Assembly (NCBI GenBank): GCA_002358905.1
Contig: DEPT01000034.1
Coordinates: 39,362 to 52,018 of the forward strand
Length of the DNA: 12,657 nt
Direction of reading: 5' to 3'
Origin: Akkermansiaceae bacterium UBA3385
GTDB taxonomy: Bacteria > Verrucomicrobiota > Verrucomicrobiia > Verrucomicrobiales > Akkermansiaceae
Positions 9,896 to 12,657 of the stretch are shown in pieces. Both the position numbers and the translations under genes were made by a program. Numbering within the stretch: the stretch's first letter is position 1; each line of letters begins with the position of its first letter. The notes under the pieces are model-generated. The model worked only from the letters and a program-made list of their open reading frames with translations, was not told the origin of the DNA and ran no database searches.

Positions 9896-12657
9896 ATGAA
9901 ACTCCACCTGCCTGTTTTGCTTCGTAAAGCCATCATCGCCTGTATGCTGGCTGTTGTTTCTTCTTTCAGCCCGACTGCCGCGGCGACAGCGCTCACCCTC
10001 GGTACGGGAGATTCTCTTTCCCTTGACTATGCAGATGATTCTACGATTCCGAATCTGAACAACAGTTCCCTGCAGCTCAGCGGCGGCGCGCTGCTGGAGC
10101 TGCTCAACTGCGGCAGCGGCGATGGCAAGACCTATACCCTCGCCACTGGCGTTTCCTCCCTGCTGGATGCCGAGGGTAATGCCCTGACCCTGGCCGATAC
10201 GAACAACGCCATATCCCTCTATTTCGACACCACCCAACCCGGCTCTGGTTTCTGGGCTGCTGGTACCCTGCAGCTTGTCAATGGTCAGTTGCAGCTCCTG
10301 CTTCATGACCAGAGTGTAAAGTCTCCTTTCACCTTGACATCACGTCAGACAGAAGCGGCGTTTTATGCCCATTATCAGACTTTTACAGCCAAGGCGTTGA
10401 CCTCATCTTTCTATGGCGGCGCGATTGATGCGTATGACATAACGCTGAGTAACAACGGGAGCGTGGTATTTGAAGGGAACACGGCCAGCACGACAGATTA
10501 CTATGCCGAAGGCGGCGCGATTTCTGGGTATGACATAACGCTGAGTAACAACGGGAGCGTGGTATTTGAAGGGAACACGGCCTCCTCTGGCGGCGCGATG
10601 AATGGGAATGGTCCCATTACGCTGAGTAACAACGGGAGTGTGGTATTTGAAGGGAACACGGCCTACTCTGGTGGCGCAATTGATGGGGGCAACGTAACGC
10701 TGAGCGGTAACGGGAGCGTGGAATTCAGAGGGAACACGGCCAGATCGACAGATTACTATGCCAAAGGCGGCGCGATTTATGGGGATTACGGCACCATCAC
10801 GCTGAGTGATAACGGGAGCGTGGTATTTGAAGGGAACACGGCGTCTGCTTCCTCCTCCTCCTCCTCCTCCTACTACTACTACGCCTACGCCTACGGCGGC
10901 GCGATTTATGGGGACTCCTACAGCACCATCACTCTGAGCAATAACGGGAGCGTGGTATTTGAAGGGAACACGGCGTCTTCCTCCGATGACTACGCCCGTG
11001 GCGGCGCGATTTATGGGGGCTCTTCCAGCACCATCACGCTGAGCGATAACGGGAGCGTGAGCTTCAGCGGGAACACGGCCAGCTCGACAGATTACTATGC
11101 CGAAGGCGGCGCGATTTATGGGGGCTCTTCCAGCACCATCACGCTGAGCAATAACGGGAGCGTGGTGTTTGAGGGGAATACGGCTTCCTCCTACGGCGGC
11201 GCGATTTATGGATCCGCCATCACGCTGAGCGATAACGGGAGCGTGGTATTTGAAGGGAACACGGCCTCCTCTGGCGGCGCGATTGATGGGGGCAACGTAA
11301 CGCTGAGCGGTAACGGGAGCGTGGTGTTTGAGGGGAATACGGCTTCCTCCTACGGCGGCGCGATTTATGGGTATAGCAGCACCATCACGCTGAGCAATAA
11401 CAGGAGCGTGGTGTTTGAGGGGAATACGGCTTCCTCCTACGGCGGCGCAATTTATGGGGGCTCTGACAGTACCATCACACTGAGCAATAACGAAAGCGTG
11501 AGCTTCAGAGGGAATACGGCGACAGACAACTACGCCTACGGCGGTGCGATTTGTGCAGACTGCGACCTGAGTATCCGGAACAATGATTCGGTGGAGTTCT
11601 ACCAGAATGCCGAGGTGAAGAATGGCTCCCACCGCCTGCGCAGTATTCATGCATACAGTGATATTTCTCTTTCCGCCGCAGCGGGGAAGAGTATCACCTT
11701 TCGGGATTCCATCTACATAAACAGTAACAGCAGCTTCAAGCTTAATGAGGCGTATGAAGGAACGGCGCAGCTGGGCGATATCATCTTCACGGGTGCGACT
11801 ACGGAGTCTGACCTGTACACCGTGAAAGGCAATGTGGCGGGCACGGCAGAGGAAATCCTCCTCTCCCGCACCACGGAGGTGAATACCATGACCAAGCTCT
11901 ATGGTGGTCGCTTGCGCGTGGAAGACGGTGCTATCTATCAGGGCCGAGGCATCACCGCCATGGCTGGTTCCGGGGCCACGGTGCGTGTGCAGAATGCCAC
12001 GCTGAGTCATGCGGGATATGACCTGACCTTCAACGCTGGTACTACACTTGAGCTGGCTGGGAATAACACAATCAGCGGCAATGTGCAGATGCTGGAGGGT
12101 AGTATCCTCTCCTTCGATGCCTCGGAAACATCAGGGGTGACATGGGTAGATGGCAATCTGTCCATCAGTGGTGCGCTGACCATTGCCGGTGCTGATACCT
12201 GGAGCGGCGAAAATTCTGTACTGGCATATGTGACAGATTCCATTACCGGCTGGGAGGCCGGGAATATCACGATTCTTGGCAGCAAATACAGCATCGATGA
12301 CTTCACAAGGGAGGGTAACGTACTTGTGCTGAATTACAACGCGGATACCTACAAGCCTTATTTCAGGGGTGACTTGATTGTGACAGAACGGCAGACAGAA
12401 GACAATATCAGCTATGAGTTTTACAATGGTGTCCGTATTGCTGGAATCTCATCAGCTTTCACCGGCGGCGCGATTGATGGGGGCTCTTCCAGCACCATCA
12501 CGCTGAGCAATAACGGGAGCGTGGTGTTTGAGGGGAATACGGCTTCCTCCTACGGCGGCGCGATTTATGGCTCTGTGACGATGGAGGGAAACGGAGATGT
12601 GAGCTTCAGCGGGAATACGGCATCTTCCACCGATTCCTCCGCCTACGGCGGCGCGAT
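9896..12657 (+). CDS. Pmp-like GGAI/FxxN repeat secreted protein, probable autotransporter adhesin (partial, runs off right edge)
   Basis: One plus-strand frame stays open for 920 codons from ATG 9896 to the window end; I followed the frame through every repeat and found no stop or shift. Residues 1-32 are a signal peptide (hydrophobic IIACMLAVVSSF, then TAAATA, cleavage near 30-32). Residues 33-173 are a non-repeat beta-rich region. From 174 there are 13 tandem units of 26-43 residues with consensus GGAIYG, a short variable insert, then ITLSNNGSVVFEGNTASS. A non-repeat beta-rich segment (about 572-856) follows, and repeats resume at 857. Each complete unit carries GGA(I/M) and F-x-x-N (FEGN, FRGN, FSGN, FYQN), the pair that defines chlamydial polymorphic membrane proteins, whose repeats form a surface beta-helix passenger. 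Whether an outer-membrane barrel or another anchor ends the protein cannot be seen. Surface adhesion is inference. Confidence 0.88.
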   Translation, partial: MKLHLPVLLRKAIIACMLAVVSSFSPTAAATALTLGTGDSLSLDYADDSTIPNLNNSSLQLSGGALLELLNCGSGDGKTYTLATGVSSLLDAEGNALTLADTNNAISLYFDTTQPGSGFWAAGTLQLVNGQLQLLLHDQSVKSPFTLTSRQTEAAFYAHYQTFTAKALTSSFYGGAIDAYDITLSNNGSVVFEGNTASTTDYYAEGGAISGYDITLSNNGSVVFEGNTASSGGAMNGNGPITLSNNGSVVFEGNTAYSGGAIDGGNVTLSGNGSVEFRGNTARSTDYYAKGGAIYGDYGTITLSDNGSVVFEGNTASASSSSSSSYYYYAYAYGGAIYGDSYSTITLSNNGSVVFEGNTASSSDDYARGGAIYGGSSSTITLSDNGSVSFSGNTASSTDYYAEGGAIYGGSSSTITLSNNGSVVFEGNTASSYGGAIYGSAITLSDNGSVVFEGNTASSGGAIDGGNVTLSGNGSVVFEGNTASSYGGAIYGYSSTITLSNNRSVVFEGNTASSYGGAIYGGSDSTITLSNNESVSFRGNTATDNYAYGGAICADCDLSIRNNDSVEFYQNAEVKNGSHRLRSIHAYSDISLSAAAGKSITFRDSIYINSNSSFKLNEAYEGTAQLGDIIFTGATTESDLYTVKGNVAGTAEEILLSRTTEVNTMTKLYGGRLRVEDGAIYQGRGITAMAGSGATVRVQNATLSHAGYDLTFNAGTTLELAGNNTISGNVQMLEGSILSFDASETSGVTWVDGNLSISGALTIAGADTWSGENSVLAYVTDSITGWEAGNITILGSKYSIDDFTREGNVLVLNYNADTYKPYFRGDLIVTERQTEDNISYEFYNGVRIAGISSAFTGGAIDGGSSSTITLSNNGSVVFEGNTASSYGGAIYGSVTMEGNGDVSFSGNTASSTDSSAYGGA
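10415..11620 (+). repeat. Tandem GGAI/FxxN repeat block 1 (13 units)
   Basis: Units begin at 10415, 10511, 10589, 10670, 10766, 10895, 11000, 11105, 11195, 11273, 11354, 11441 and 11540. Lengths range from 78 to 129 bases, always whole codons. Two DNA spellings of the core alternate: GTATTTGAAGGGAACACG (units 1-3, 5, 6, 9) and GTGTTTGAGGGGAATACG (units 8, 10, 11). Units 4, 7, 12 and 13 have divergent cores. Unit 13 is degenerate (GGAICA...FYQN) and marks the block end. Confidence 0.95.
10850..10894 (+). repeat. In-frame trinucleotide tract (TCC)7(TAC)4(GCCTAC)2
   Basis: Seven TCC, four TAC and two GCCTAC copies encode seven Ser, four Tyr, then AYAY inside unit 5, making it the longest unit (129 bases). 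Gain or loss of one copy changes length without breaking the frame. Confidence 0.9.
12464..12657 (+). repeat. GGAI/FxxN repeat block 2, continuing past the right edge
   Basis: Units start at 12464, 12554 and 12647; the last is cut by the window end after GGCGGCGCGAT. Bases 12464-12570 match 11105-11211 in block 1 at all but one of 107 positions (T to G, Tyr to Asp). Confidence 0.93.

Noticed and set aside
10415..11620. Regular repeats considered as a CRISPR array
   Set aside because: Units are whole-codon, protein-coding, variable in length and lack unique spacers between constant repeats; they encode GGAI/FxxN motifs.
10403..12010. 535-codon minus-strand frame with regular repeats (RVPFKYHAPVIAQRDG type)
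   Set aside because: The repeat pattern is the reverse complement of the GGAI/FxxN array. The plus frame has a signal peptide, a known motif pair and continues to the window edge, so the minus frame is a shadow.

Overview
The window looks like a chromosomal stretch from a host-associated member of the PVC superphylum, most likely an Akkermansia-like verrucomicrobium. This is inferred from the moderately high G+C coding style, weak or absent Shine-Dalgarno sequences, a carboxynorspermidine-dehydrogenase-type protein, and a large secreted protein with GGAI/FxxN repeats. No RNA gene, CRISPR array, insertion sequence or prophage gene was recognised.

Layout. Bases 1-354 (minus strand) encode the N-terminus of a ROK/NagC-type winged-helix regulator that runs off the left edge. 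It is divergent from pyrG (CTP synthase, 535-2148), and the intergene holds overlapping divergent promoter-like sequences. A strong terminator follows pyrG, and only six bases after its T-tract begins a sodium:solute symporter (2211-3800). Next come an unrecognised 97-residue protein (3838-4131) and a secreted Ala/Lys-rich helical protein (4157-4765), probably one transcription unit ending in a hairpin terminator. A small secreted His/Cys/Lys-rich protein (4931-5194) with its own terminator follows. Then come a full-length FtsK DNA translocase (5384-8305) with an unusual acidic insertion in its motor, and a carboxynorspermidine/saccharopine dehydrogenase (8449-9675) with a terminator.

From 9896 to the right edge one uninterrupted plus-strand reading frame (920 codons seen, no stop) encodes a signal peptide, a short N-terminal region, thirteen tandem GGAI...FxxN repeats, a roughly 285-residue non-repeat beta-rich segment, and a second repeat block still running at the window end. 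The paired GGAI and FxxN motifs are the hallmark of chlamydial polymorphic membrane proteins (Pmp autotransporter adhesins). The repeats are mosaic and nearly identical at the DNA level, and one holds an in-frame trinucleotide tract, so the gene looks built to vary in length and sequence. This is the most interesting part of the window.

The housekeeping genes (nucleotide synthesis, chromosome segregation, polyamine metabolism) are not an obvious pathway together; most seem to be separate transcription units bounded by terminators. Several starts lie within a few bases of a predicted transcription start, which suggests leaderless or very short-leader mRNAs.
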